Assembly: GCA_003013855.2 (NCBI GenBank)
Contig: PVNU02000868.1
Coordinates: 2,722,501 to 2,786,500, forward strand
From: Liriodendron chinense
Lineage: Eukaryota > Streptophyta > Magnoliopsida > Magnoliales > Magnoliaceae
Length of the DNA: 64,000 nucleotides
Direction: 5' to 3'
Position 1 is the first letter of the stretch, and every line of letters starts with the position of its first letter. The position numbers and the translations under genes were made by a program. Below, piece by piece: positions 29,501-36,563 of this stretch. The notes under the pieces were generated by a model. It worked only from the letters and a program-made list of their open reading frames with translations, was not told the origin of the DNA and searched no databases.

Positions 29501-31644
29501 TCTCTACTCTCTCCTTCATCCTTCCCCCTTTCGATGCCCCTGCTCAATCTCCTCTCTATTGACTACATTTAGGCCAATATCTTGCCCTTTGCACCAACAA
29601 CTTCCTGCCTCCAAAGCTCTCGCCATATAGGAGGTTCACCACTTTCTCCAACTCGATTTCCTACCCCATGCGGATGAATGCGAAACCCCGTGGTGTCACA
29701 GTCCCCCAATAGCATGGGATCATTACTTCCATAACCTCTCTGGCACGCTCGAAGACCTTGGAATAATTGATGGGAAGCCATCCTTCCGGAAATTTATAAA
29801 CATAGAGAGCTGGATATTCTTCTAGGGGACCACCTACTTCTTTGACTTGGCCAACCCCTTACCCTTTTCTACTTCAAACCATATCCCATCTACCCTCTCG
29901 TCCATCTTCCCCTTCTACGCCCTTCCCTCTATCTTCTCCCCGAAATTGAAAAGTCCCTCTCTCTGGTGTTTGACCTTGCTTAGGTTTCTCTCCCCACCCT
30001 GACATTTTGCTCTGTGATGACCTTCTTCCAGATTTGGGATGTCTGCGCGAATCACTCATTCCGCCTCTCATGCCGCCTTTCTTAGCCTTTTTCCCTTTTT
30101 CTTAGTCTGCACAAATTTCTCACCCTCTAAAAAAAGTGAATGTTTGATAAACATGCATAAGAAAAACAATTTCCCCATGAAGTTTTCAATGGTGAGTGTT
30201 GAATCCCCAATGTTTCCTGTGACGTGCCCCACTTAAGTCTTGGATCTACTTAATTTTTGGTGCCATACCCTAACACAATATGATGAAACAGATGGACAAA
30301 GTGGATGTTGCACGGTCATTGCGGTGGGGCCCCAGCAGTGGGGGTTATATGAAAGTCACATCCATCCAGCCTATCCAGAGATTGAGATTTGCTAAGCCCA
30401 CGTGCGTGTGCAATACAACTGATGTATTGCCATCACGGCACATAGGTTCGAGATCCCCCATGTGGGCTCTACACTTATATGCAATTAACAAAACTTCCAA
30501 CAAGAGAGATCCTCGATTTTTATGAGTGTTTTCCCTAAGTTTATAGAAGTGGAGAAAAAGTGCAATTTTGGAAGATTATTTTTCTAAAATTGATTAGTTA
30601 AGTAGCTAGCCATACACACTCTAAAAAAGTGATTTTCATGATATTAAAATAATAATAATAATAATAAACTGTTTTTTAGCAAAGCCAAACAGGCCCAAAA
30701 TTTGGTCTTTGGCTTCCTGAGTTTGATTTAGCCAACTTGATGAAACACTTGCTGCTGTTTTTTAGAATCTATTTTGCAAAATATTTCACTAATCTCTGTG
30801 GATTCACAACATTGAAAAGATGAATGGTCCATTTTATGGTTCTAAATGGTTTACTATTGAGCTACTTTTGGGAAAGAGGCATGCTCCAGTGGTACAAGTA
30901 CCACTGAGCTATGGTGGTACTGGGTAGATGTGGGGCCCACGTGATGCATGCATGAAATCCAACCTGTCCATCAGATGCTTCAGCCAATTTAACCTTGAGA
31001 ACCCAAAAATTAGCCTTGAATTAGGTGGGCCACACCATAGGCAACAAGTTGAGTGGGACATGCACCCTTCGTATGCATGTGGGGCCTAGAGTGTTATGTA
31101 TATGGAATCCATGTCATTCCTGCCCTTCATCTGGCCTGGATGAAGGACATGCCCAAAATTCAGGCTGATATGGTGTGCTGCAAAGCAAATACAGGGTGGG
31201 ATTCCTTCCCAACTTGTTCCCTGTGCTGTGTCCCACCTGAGCATTGGATCAGGCTGATTTTCAGGACCTCTGGGTAACATGAGGTCACTCCTCTCCCCAG
31301 TGTTCTGAAAATAAAAATCTGATAGCAAATCCATTAGGTTGTGTCAAAATGAATTGTAATGCTGTGAGATTATTCTTTAAATGCTTAGACATCAATAACC
31401 ACACCACACCACATCATATCATGTCATTGTATTACATCCTATGGCAGTTTTATCTGGACAAGATTCAATTCCTTAACACTTATGTCTAATTTAGTTTTCA
31501 AGCACTCATGTCTCTGTACGCATGGCACAAATGTACAAGATTTGGGCTTTTCATCTTTTGAGCCTTACCATGGGTGATCCATATTGAAATATCAAAATGA
31601 TCTTATGATCCTATCTGTCCGACAGCCATTGGACCCCGACGCCC

Positions 31645-31675
<31 letters not shown>

Positions 31676-32414
31676 AAAAAAAAAAAACCACTTTTAATTG
31701 TCAAAATCCACCAATCGGGAGGAAGGATCGGGAGGAAGGATCATCCTGCCAGTGTGATTTTTGGTGCATGGCGCATTGTGGTAGGGTCCAGCAGTTGAAC
31801 GGTCTGGATCTTTTACAAAGTTTCCAGTGAAAAATACAATTCAGTGTACAAAGTTTCGGTTGAAGAGGTCTGAACTGGAATCATGATTTGTTTTCTATGG
31901 GAAATTGAGCAAGTCATAGATTTTGAGCTGTATACTTCAGGAATTCGATGACTGTTTGGCATCTTAGTAGGAACCATCAGTTAGCCAGGCCCATGCAGCC
32001 AAGCAAAATCAAAATGTTAAAAAGGACTGACCCAACAGGCTTGGCCATATCATTTCAAAATCCTGACCCAACCCAGGTCCAGTCTGTAGACAGCCCTACT
32101 GAGTAGCACAGTAGCACCTTCTTTTGGACACTTCATGTCATCTCATGAACGTTTGGTGGTTTGGGTCTTCTTCTATTTTGCAGGCTACAAACGAAGTGGC
32201 TCTCTTCTTGGTCATCATGGCTGCTGTGTTTGCACTTGTGCCACCGAAGTATCTGATCCTGTTAGCATTCCTCGAATCATTTACGAGGGAGATGCCTTTT
32301 AGGAAAGAGATCAGTGAAAGGTGGATGAGGAGAATAAGGGAGTGGTGGGTCAGAATCCCAGCAGCTCCTGTTCTGCTCATCAAAGCTGAAGATAATAGCA
32401 AGAAGCGGAAATGA
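1658..32414 (+). CDS. DUF639-family protein, nine exons, 691 aa
   Basis: Exons: 1658-1815, 7834-8068, 8912-9081, 11627-11769, 11957-12134, 12254-12857, 13811-13923, 16889-17132 and 32184-32414 (stop TGA). Every junction is GT-AG and the phases join without a break to 2076 nt. Recognisable family blocks are [36 protein letters not shown] and [19 protein letters not shown]. Length fits plant DUF639 proteins (about 650-700 aa). A hydrophobic pair (residues about 521-554) and a C-terminal segment (about 619-648) look membrane-spanning, and the tail is basic ([10 protein letters not shown]). The start at 1658 begins a frame ([14 protein letters not shown]) that reads straight into exon 1; an in-frame Met at 1691 is the alternative. 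The biochemical role of DUF639 is unknown. Introns 1 (6018 bp) and 8 (15051 bp) are filled with transposons, yet no exon is damaged, so the gene is probably functional. Confidence 0.9.
2064..2374. mobile_element. 311 bp MITE nested in the foldback element
   Basis: The ends are inverted copies. The left is GGGTCTGTTTAGGTTTTCCAATTAC; the right, read in reverse, is GAGCCTGTTTGGTTTTCCAATT. TCA is present on both flanks as a possible 3-bp target duplication. The GGGCCTGTTTGG-type terminus resembles plant Tourist/Harbinger MITEs, although TCA is not the usual TWA target. Confidence 0.55.
3651..4111. repeat. Long imperfect inverted repeat (hairpin), arms ~220 bp
   Basis: The left arm (3651-3869) starts GGTAATTCAAAGCAATTCCC and the right arm (3884-4111) ends with its complement GGGAATTGCTTTGAATTACC. 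The arms stay complementary, at roughly 85% by eye, down to CTCTACAGA / TCTGTAGAG around a 14-nt loop containing CTCGAG. It lies in the transcribed intron 1 of the DUF639 gene, so the pre-mRNA would carry a ~460-nt double-stranded stem. Such stems are known substrates for Dicer-like enzymes; any small RNA output here is inference. Confidence 0.85.
4388..4769. mobile_element. 382 bp Tourist/Harbinger-like MITE in intron 1
   Basis: TTA flanks both ends (4385-4387 and 4770-4772). The termini are inverted: GGGCCTTTTTGCATAACGAA on the left and, read in reverse, GGGCTTCTTTGGATAGCGAA on the right. Both continue into TTAYRACNNTRTTGTAATG-like sequence. The interior is AT-rich and non-coding, with internal repeats of the GTAATGTARAAGYRTCATCA block. 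TTA duplication with a GGGCC terminus fits PIF/Harbinger non-autonomous elements. Confidence 0.7.
4770..5433. other. Intron 1 stretch without a gene
   Basis: AT-rich intronic DNA. Around 5280-5400 are phrases such as CAAGTGGACCACACCACATT that match one arm of the GTGGGGCCCAC palindromic MITE family, so this is probably a decayed half-element. No gene is visible. Confidence 0.5.
5434..5498 (+). repeat. (GA)n microsatellite, ~32 units
   Basis: An uninterrupted GA run inside DUF639 intron 1. Open frames through it on either strand (poly-Arg/Glu or poly-Ser/Leu) are artefacts of the repeat. Confidence 0.95.
6027..6548 (+). pseudogene. 5'-truncated LINE fragment (ORF2 C-terminus) in intron 1
   Basis: Frames on the + strand read [20 protein letters not shown] and then, after a frame break, [19 protein letters not shown]. 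These match the region of plant L1 ORF2 just before and into the zinc-binding reverse-transcriptase domain (zf-RVT; compare [20 protein letters not shown] in the larger LINE at about 18.0 kb). The fragment ends near an AATAAAA-like tail at about 6533-6540. Several stops and at least one frameshift make it dead. It is too short to assign a TSD with confidence. Confidence 0.7.
6570..7833. other. End of DUF639 intron 1: weak copia gag remnant and GCATATG-rich palindromes
   Basis: At 7012-7150 the + strand reads [20 protein letters not shown], which resembles the AKEVWDxL segment of Ty1-copia Gag. It is too short and isolated to be more than a relic. At 7160-7285 the words GCATATGGC, GCGATCGC and CATAATGC recur on both strands as short overlapping palindromes. 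From 7290 to the splice acceptor (CAG at 7831-7833) there is pyrimidine-rich intron without a gene. Confidence 0.4.
8069..8911. other. DUF639 intron 2
   Basis: An 843-bp intron (donor GTGAGA, acceptor TTCATCAG) with a T-rich run near 8638-8650 and no repeat or gene that I recognise. Confidence 0.7.
9082..11626. other. DUF639 intron 3
   Basis: A 2545-bp intron. It contains a purine-rich (GAA)n-type tract at about 9588-9640 and the Mutator-like element described separately (9941-10867). The flanking parts (9082-9588 and 10868-11626) show nothing recognisable. Confidence 0.7.
9941..10867. mobile_element. ~0.93 kb non-autonomous element sharing termini with the MITE at 61.9 kb
   Basis: The left end is CATGGTATCAAAGAATGATT with CGGCCATACGGTAAC inside. 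The right end, read in reverse, is CAAGGTATTCAATAACGGTA then ACAATGGCCGTAAC. The same terminus pattern bounds the 287-bp element at 61875-62161, where a 9-bp TSD is visible. Here the flanks (GTGATAGGA and GTCATAGCT) match only weakly. The interior includes TTTTTTACGTGGAAAACCC, a phrase I associate with widespread plant repeats, but no transposase. Probably Mutator-like by analogy. Confidence 0.5.
12858..13810. other. DUF639 intron 6
   Basis: A 953-bp intron between GTATAG and TTTTTTGGCAG. No repeats or genes recognised. Confidence 0.7.
13924..16888. other. DUF639 intron 7, repeat-bearing
   Basis: A 2965-bp intron. At 14730-15130 a stretch rich in GGGCCC and GATCTGG words has no coding potential. 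Five divergent tandem units occupy 15505-15790 (separate entry). From 15800 to 16760 the words GATATT, ATATCA and CTGATA recur in both orientations, suggesting a decayed AT-rich inverted-repeat element. A short CA/GT microsatellite lies at about 16170-16215. Confidence 0.5.
15505..15790 (+). repeat. Divergent minisatellite, about five units
   Basis: The motif GGTATCACAAGTGTG recurs at about 15509, 15595, 15650, 15705 and 15750 with substitutions. It is followed each time by all or part of AGAACCAGCCAGGAATACCA and TTTTTGGTATTT. Unit spacing varies from about 45 to 85 bp through internal deletion. It is non-coding and lies in intron 7. Confidence 0.65.
17718..18110 (-). pseudogene. LINE ORF2 C-terminal part (zf-RVT), downstream of the copia insertion
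   Basis: The - strand reads [20 protein letters not shown] near 18040-18070, then a TGA stop, then [20 protein letters not shown] with the Cys/His pattern of the zinc-binding reverse-transcriptase domain (C-C-x2-C ... H-x3-H-like). The frame ends at a stop at 17718. Joined across the copia element it continues the fragment at 23268-23583. Confidence 0.85.
18116..18295 (+). repeat. Copia 5' LTR, 180 bp
   Basis: Starts TGTTGTAAGGGTTT and ends CACCTCTACA. It differs from the 3' LTR at 8 of 180 positions by eye (about 95.6% identity). It is followed at 18296 by TGGTATCAAAGCC, the tRNA-iMet primer-binding site with one change from TGGTATCAGAGC. The preceding ATAGC (18111-18115) is the TSD. Confidence 0.95.
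18824..19348 (+). pseudogene. Copia Gag (N-terminal part)
   Basis: Starts [20 protein letters not shown]. It has the Gag features [18 protein letters not shown] and [20 protein letters not shown]. The frame ends at a TAA at 19346-19348. The sequence continues one frame over from about 19335 ([18 protein letters not shown]), so a 1-base shift has split Gag. The ATG at 18824 is chosen as the first ATG of the frame, 529 bp after the 5' LTR. Confidence 0.85.
19335..21155 (+). pseudogene. Copia Gag C-terminus, protease and integrase
   Basis: In order: CCHC knuckle [14 protein letters not shown], protease motif [12 protein letters not shown], pre-integrase [12 protein letters not shown], and the integrase core. 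The integrase shows SNVWGPSP (usually SDVWGP, so the first catalytic Asp is Asn), [16 protein letters not shown] (second Asp kept) and NGVAERKN (Glu kept). A frameshift near 21010 moves the end ([20 protein letters not shown]) into another frame. Confidence 0.9.
21560..23077 (+). pseudogene. Copia reverse transcriptase and RNase H
   Basis: The frame reads [20 protein letters not shown], a TAG at 21656, then [20 protein letters not shown] and, after a frame break, [17 protein letters not shown]. The active site is VYVDDIIIT, intact. RNase H follows with [20 protein letters not shown] and [11 protein letters not shown]. Stops interrupt the end (after YCDN at 22847 and after IASD). The last codons YTPT-stop lie just before the polypurine tract. 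Confidence 0.9.
23083..23262 (+). repeat. Copia 3' LTR, 180 bp
   Basis: Same boundaries as the 5' LTR (TGTTGTAAGG ... CACCTCTACA), followed by TSD copy ATAGC at 23263-23267. The CTACA|ATAGC junction marks the exact right end of the insertion. Confidence 0.95.
23268..25900 (-). pseudogene. LINE ORF2 central part: endonuclease end and reverse transcriptase
   Basis: On the - strand from about 25900: [20 protein letters not shown] and [13 protein letters not shown] (end of the EEP endonuclease), then [30 protein letters not shown] and [20 protein letters not shown] (RT blocks). At about 24290-24315 the active-site block reads [10 protein letters not shown], so the first Asp of FADD is Glu, and a TAG precedes it. 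The C-terminal side (23583-23290) has [17 protein letters not shown] and [16 protein letters not shown]. Multiple stops and frameshifts. Confidence 0.85.
26004..26551 (+). mobile_element. 5'-truncated LINE, + strand, nested in the larger LINE
   Basis: A 548-bp fragment flanked by an 11-bp perfect TSD AAGATCCACTT (25993-26003 and 26552-26562). It encodes [14 protein letters not shown] and, one frame over, [20 protein letters not shown] and [20 protein letters not shown], the zf-RVT end of L1 ORF2. It ends in AATAAAATTTATAC. It inserted in opposite orientation to its host LINE. Confidence 0.88.
26637..27513 (-). mobile_element. Solo LTR, 877 bp, nested in LINE ORF2
   Basis: The ends are inverted: TGATGC at 26637 and GCATCA at 27508-27513, as for an LTR. 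The flanks are GCTTA (26632-26636) and GCTTG (27514-27518), a 5-bp TSD with one change. There is no coding region and no second LTR nearby. A TATATATA box at about 27185-27193 and a leader-like region suggest transcription on the - strand. It contains a G15 run at 26932-26946. The lineage cannot be assigned from the LTR alone. Confidence 0.75.
27519..27744 (-). pseudogene. LINE ORF2 N-terminus (endonuclease)
   Basis: From an ATG at 27744 the - strand reads MIILSRNV, a stop where Arg is expected, then [20 protein letters not shown] and a stop at the expected Glu of the ETK motif (TLH-stop-TKL), followed by [20 protein letters not shown]. This is the start of the L1 EEP endonuclease (usual MKIISWNVRGLG ... 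QETKL). The solo LTR interrupts directly after WNSS. Confidence 0.85.
27785..30074 (-). pseudogene. LINE ORF1 (L1 RNA-binding protein)
   Basis: Frames on the - strand: [20 protein letters not shown] at the N-terminus (about 29950-30000), then [20 protein letters not shown] and [10 protein letters not shown] (about 29640-29790; the RRM-like part of plant L1 ORF1), [20 protein letters not shown] (about 28880-28940; the DUF4283-type core), and an acidic, low-complexity C-terminal part (28243-28635). At least four frameshifts and several stops are present. It ends about 40 bp before the ORF2 ATG. Confidence 0.75.
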
Positions 32415-34008
32415 TTCTGGAACATCATGATACCCCCATTTACGCTCATCAAATCTCCTTTTCATTTCATTTCTTGAAATCAATGCTGTGTATTTGTTTG
32501 GTTAGGGTATCCAGTTCTGCAGATTGTGTGCTTGGGAGTAGCTGGGCCATCTGCCACTAGTGGAAGGAAGCTTGGCCCATTTTGGTCTTCTAAAGGTGCT
32601 GGATATAGAATGGGGCATGTTAGTTTATTCAACCCTGGAGGTGCGCTTTTGTGGCCTTTCGTGAAACAGGAAAATTTACAATGCTCGGACCGAGCTAGCT
32701 CGGCCTGGGTTCTGGCTAGCACTCTTTAGACATGAGGCCCATCTTGTATTTTTTATGTTGCCGGAAACTTTGCACCAGATCATAGCCATCCAACTGTTGA
32801 ATGGTTGAAATTAATTATTGCCTACTGTTTCTGCGCAATGGGAAGTGATCTGGACCAACAAAAGTTGGGTCCATCTTGGATCTCATTCCTGCTGAAGTCT
32901 TAATGTATTATATAGGATAAGAGGTTTGCCAGCCCCATAGGCATTCCCTTCCATGCTGCCTTTACACATTCAGGCACACTCACCTGGCAAGCGTGTGGTG
33001 CATTTGAGTGGTTCATGAGGTGGGCCTCACTCAGAAGCTGCTGCTGCACACAAATTTCAGGAAGGCGACATGCGATGCATGTGGATGGTTGTGCAGTTAT
33101 TTAAAAATGCCATTTTGATATAGGGATAGCCCACCTGGTCAGTTGGCTGCAGTAATTTTTCTATATGATGATTTTACCCAACCATACGTGCTAATCTGTC
33201 CCACACAATTACCAGCATGCTTAGGCGGACACGAGTCGCGAACTGGTGGTTGGGGCCATCATAATGCCTACATGAGATTCATTGGTTGGTTTGCAGTATC
33301 GTGCAGAGCATCTCTTCCTTTTAATGATCCCAGTCACCAATTGGACTAATTTCTTTTTCCTATTGACTATCTGTCTGCAGGCCAATAATTTGAGAGGATA
33401 TATCTGATGAATCTTTTGTGGTGTTGCCCTAATGTTCTAGTGTGTCCCTTTAAATGTGGACCACTTGTGGGGTCTGCAACTTGGTCAACCTGAGTTTGGT
33501 TGGGTTGTCAGGGTCCACAGGTTAGGTTCGGGTTGGAAAACTCCCAACCCCATTTGAAATTTGGTCGGGTTCGGGTTGAGCAAATTCCAGTTAAGTTGGG
33601 TAGGAACTAATCAAACTGTCTTTAGGTCAGGTAGGGTCGGGTCAATTTAGGGTTAGCCAGTGCCTAAAGAGGGGCCTAGCCTAGTGCACCAAGCAACAAC
33701 AAATCCCCAAGGATTCCTGGAAGAAAAGAATCCAGGTCATTCATTGATACAGTATGGTAATAGAGAAATACAGGTTGGGTTGTGTCGGATCTGCTTAGGG
33801 TTAAGAATAGTTGTGTCCTCTGGTTGGGTCAGATTGCACATTGGGTCATCTTAAGGTGGGGCTCAGGCTCGGCCCAACCCCTCCAAGTTGCACCCCTATC
33901 ACAAGTGGTTAGAGATCACATGATAGAGTGGGCTTCATCATAATACGACTCAAAGTTTGACCCAACTCAATCTGATCACTTGACCTAACTTTACGCAATA
34001 TTTAATTA

Positions 34009-34341
34009 GGAATTTTTACCATAAAATTCCTCAGGAATGGGCATTTCACCGAACAATCCCTGGACAGCAGGGAGATGCTTTTCAAGGGAGGAAATTATAA
34101 AAATACCCTAGTCTATTTCGTTCTCGTGGAAGTCGAGAATTGTGGAGTGCATCTATTGGACGAGTTGGATGTTAGACACATACCGGGTCCTGCAATTTTC
34201 GATTCTCCACTTTTTAAAGGAAAAAAGTTGAGCACATTAGAGAAATTTCTCCTCTCAAAAAAGTACAATCCAGGAATTATGGTTCCTCGAGGTATTATTT
34301 AGAAAATTTCAAATTTGAGGAATTTTATGGTTAAAAATCCC
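34009..34341. mobile_element. ~330 bp MITE with ~27 bp terminal inverted repeats
   Basis: The left end is GGAATTTTTACCATAAAATT then CCTCA; the right end, read in reverse, is GGGATTTTTAACCATAAAAT then TCCTCA. The interior is non-coding, with GAGAAATTTCTCCTCTC as a small palindrome. The TSD is not clear (TTA-like on both sides). Confidence 0.6.
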
Positions 34342-34537
34342 TTTAGTAATGATAAATTAGTGTTAGGTGTGAGAATAGATATTTAGCATAGAAATGCATG
34401 ATAATATAAGATAGAGAATTTTCATCAATGAATTGGATGATGCACTGTTTAAGTGTTTTGCTCACCACGGCTTGAGGTCACCTCGTCTCAACACTGAGGT
34501 CCTGGTATTGAGTCATTGACTCCCAGCTGAGGGTCCG

Positions 34538-34540
<3 letters not shown>

Positions 34541-34569
<29 letters not shown>
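34541..34569 (+). repeat. Homopolymer C29
   Basis: Uninterrupted run of 29 C. Length is likely unreliable in any assembly. Confidence 0.95.
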
Positions 34570-34570
<1 letters not shown>

Positions 34571-35696
34571 TTCTCTCTGCCCATTACATTCTAAATGTCC
34601 ATGCTCGGACTCATTGAGTGACTTGTTTCACTGCAAAAGGTGTCAATTTGAGTCTGCCCGAGTTGGGATTGAGTCAGACCCTAGAACCGAGTTTCCTTCA
34701 ACTTGGTTCGAAATTTCAGCCAGTCAAGTTTACTTGGCTGAGTTTTAGAACCATGATACATAATAGGCTGCATGTACTGAACACATGAATATCTGATGTT
34801 AAAGTCAGTCCATAAATTCACCCTAGCACTTGGTTCTGTCAAGCTAAAAACTCTAATTCAGTGTAAAGCATCCCCAATGTTGAAATCACGCAATCCTCCC
34901 AGCCCGACTGACAAACACACCTAAAAGGGCAAGCAAGGAAAGAAGGGTCATCATGGAGGTTCAGTTCATCCATAACAGCGAGCAAGGAGGCATGCGTAGA
35001 GAAGCAATCGTACACATTCATTTAGAAAGAAAAAAAAAAAAAAAAAAGGGGCATCTGTACACATTCACAATAACCCACTTATAATCGAGTGGTGTTCTTT
35101 AAATCAACCCGTGTATCCACCAAATCCAGTAACTTTCTCAACAACTGTATATGCAAAATCAATAGCTTGATGCTCAATTCAATCCACACGTGCATTGAGT
35201 GCTAATATTTCAGTCAATGAATCACATGCATTCATAGCATCAAAACAACAGTATTCGATTGTATCCACCCAATCTAATGATCAAGCTGTATGTGATCAAC
35301 AAGTATATACAGTAGCTTTAGTATGGACATACCTGTGAGACTCTAGCTACACTAACAGATCAGCCAAGATACACAGATGTCCTTCGACTAGTATCCATGA
35401 CCACAGTTTTCTCTAGAATGCAATCATTATAAACCTGATCATTGTGCTATGTTTTCGTGCTGCAGTCTGAGCTATGAAGCAACATGTTAAAAAGAAGACT
35501 GTATTCCGTAGAACTGTATGAAATGAAATTGTACTATATTTAAAGCTCTAATGCACAAAGAGCCATTAAAGTAAAGCATTTGATATTTGATTAGAAGCCA
35601 GAGCTTTTATTCTTTTGAAATATTAACCTCATGGGCGAAACCCAATGTACAGATTGATGATAGAAAGAAAGCCAGAGTAGATGCTGCTGATTGGAT

Positions 35697-36518
35697 TCAT
35701 TCAATCTGTATCTCTTGCGGCGCACCTTCTTCCACTTTGGAACTTTCCACATCAATTTCTTCCTTGGTAATTCCAGAAGCTTCAACAGTCCTAGTAAGCC
35801 ATTCCTTGAGAGGATCTTCATTCAAATCAAGCCTCAGAAGCCCTGCAAACATCCCACTCATAAAGGCAACGGGTTCCTGAAGGAACCACACGAAAGGATA
35901 ATCATTATTGATAAGAGTTTCAATTGGAAAAACAAGCCACGCTTCACAAACTTTCCAGGTAAAAAAAAAAATGCATGAATCGTTGGCATTTAAAACTCAT
36001 GGGGAGTTATGTGATCCTCAGTCTGAGAAAATGCTTAGTATCCTTCAGCCCGGAGTTTGTACAAGTGAGGCCCACAGTTTGATGCTCCAGATAGTTGAAC
36101 TGGCAGTTGGCACCATGGATGGACTGTGCCCAAAAATCTAACAGATTAAAAGATACTAGCCACCCAATCTTTGGCACTTCTTTTTTTCCATTAAAGGTGG
36201 ACCCTTGCTAACTTGTTGGTTGTAATTGTTAACCAATGTGAATGTGGGCGGTACCAATGTAAGACCCACCTAGTCTTTGGTCATAGTCTTTTCTTTTCGT
36301 TAATTAGTTGTTATACTGGCTTAAAACTTAGTAGGGATTTTTGCTTTTGTTACTTAACAGTATTTTTGTCATGCTCATTTTATTGAATAATCCTGGGTTA
36401 GGATTTTTGCTTTGTTACTTATGGGTATTTTTATCATACTCATTTTATTGAATAATATTTTTTATTTGAGAAGCCATTTTATTGAATAATATAAAAGGGA
36501 GGGGGGACGTCTAACCTC

Positions 36519-36563
<45 letters not shown>

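Larger units (their letters stand above)
17545..30130 (-). mobile_element. L1-type LINE (~6.0 kb without later insertions)
   Basis: Reading on the - strand from 30130, the order is ORF1 (RNA-binding, L1 style), then ORF2 with endonuclease, reverse transcriptase and C-terminal zinc-binding region, then a 3' end with TTTAATAAAG and a short A tail (T run 17545-17551 on +). The 9-bp TSD AAAAAGTGA is at 17536-17544 and 30131-30139. Subtracting the copia element, the reverse LINE and the solo LTR with one TSD each leaves about 6.0 kb, a normal full length for plant L1. Many stops and frameshifts show it is inactive. Confidence 0.85.
17133..32183. other. DUF639 intron 8, 15,051 bp, transposon-filled
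   Basis: The donor follows CCACAG at 17132 (GTTGGT) and the acceptor is TATTTTGCAG at 32174-32183. The contents are a LINE (17545-30130) with three later insertions, all described separately. The stretch 30140-32183 holds decayed pieces of the GTGGGGCCCAC family (about 30190-30420 and 30915-31100), an (AAT)n run at about 30645-30666 and a C24 A22 homopolymer pair at 31642-31687. No host gene lies inside. Confidence 0.85.
32415..35696. other. 3.3 kb region between convergent genes
   Basis: Contains the 3' UTR of the DUF639 gene (from 32415) and, at the right, that of the UPF0426-like gene on the other strand. No coding region is supported between them. Contents: GGGTTGGGTTCGGGTT-type low-complexity DNA at 33485-33900, a small MITE at about 34009-34341, a C29 run at 34541-34569, and an A run at 35029-35047. 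Confidence 0.7.

Noticed and set aside
34075..34302. A 75-codon frame on the + strand
   Set aside because: It lies wholly inside a small MITE with terminal inverted repeats and has no homology that I recognise.
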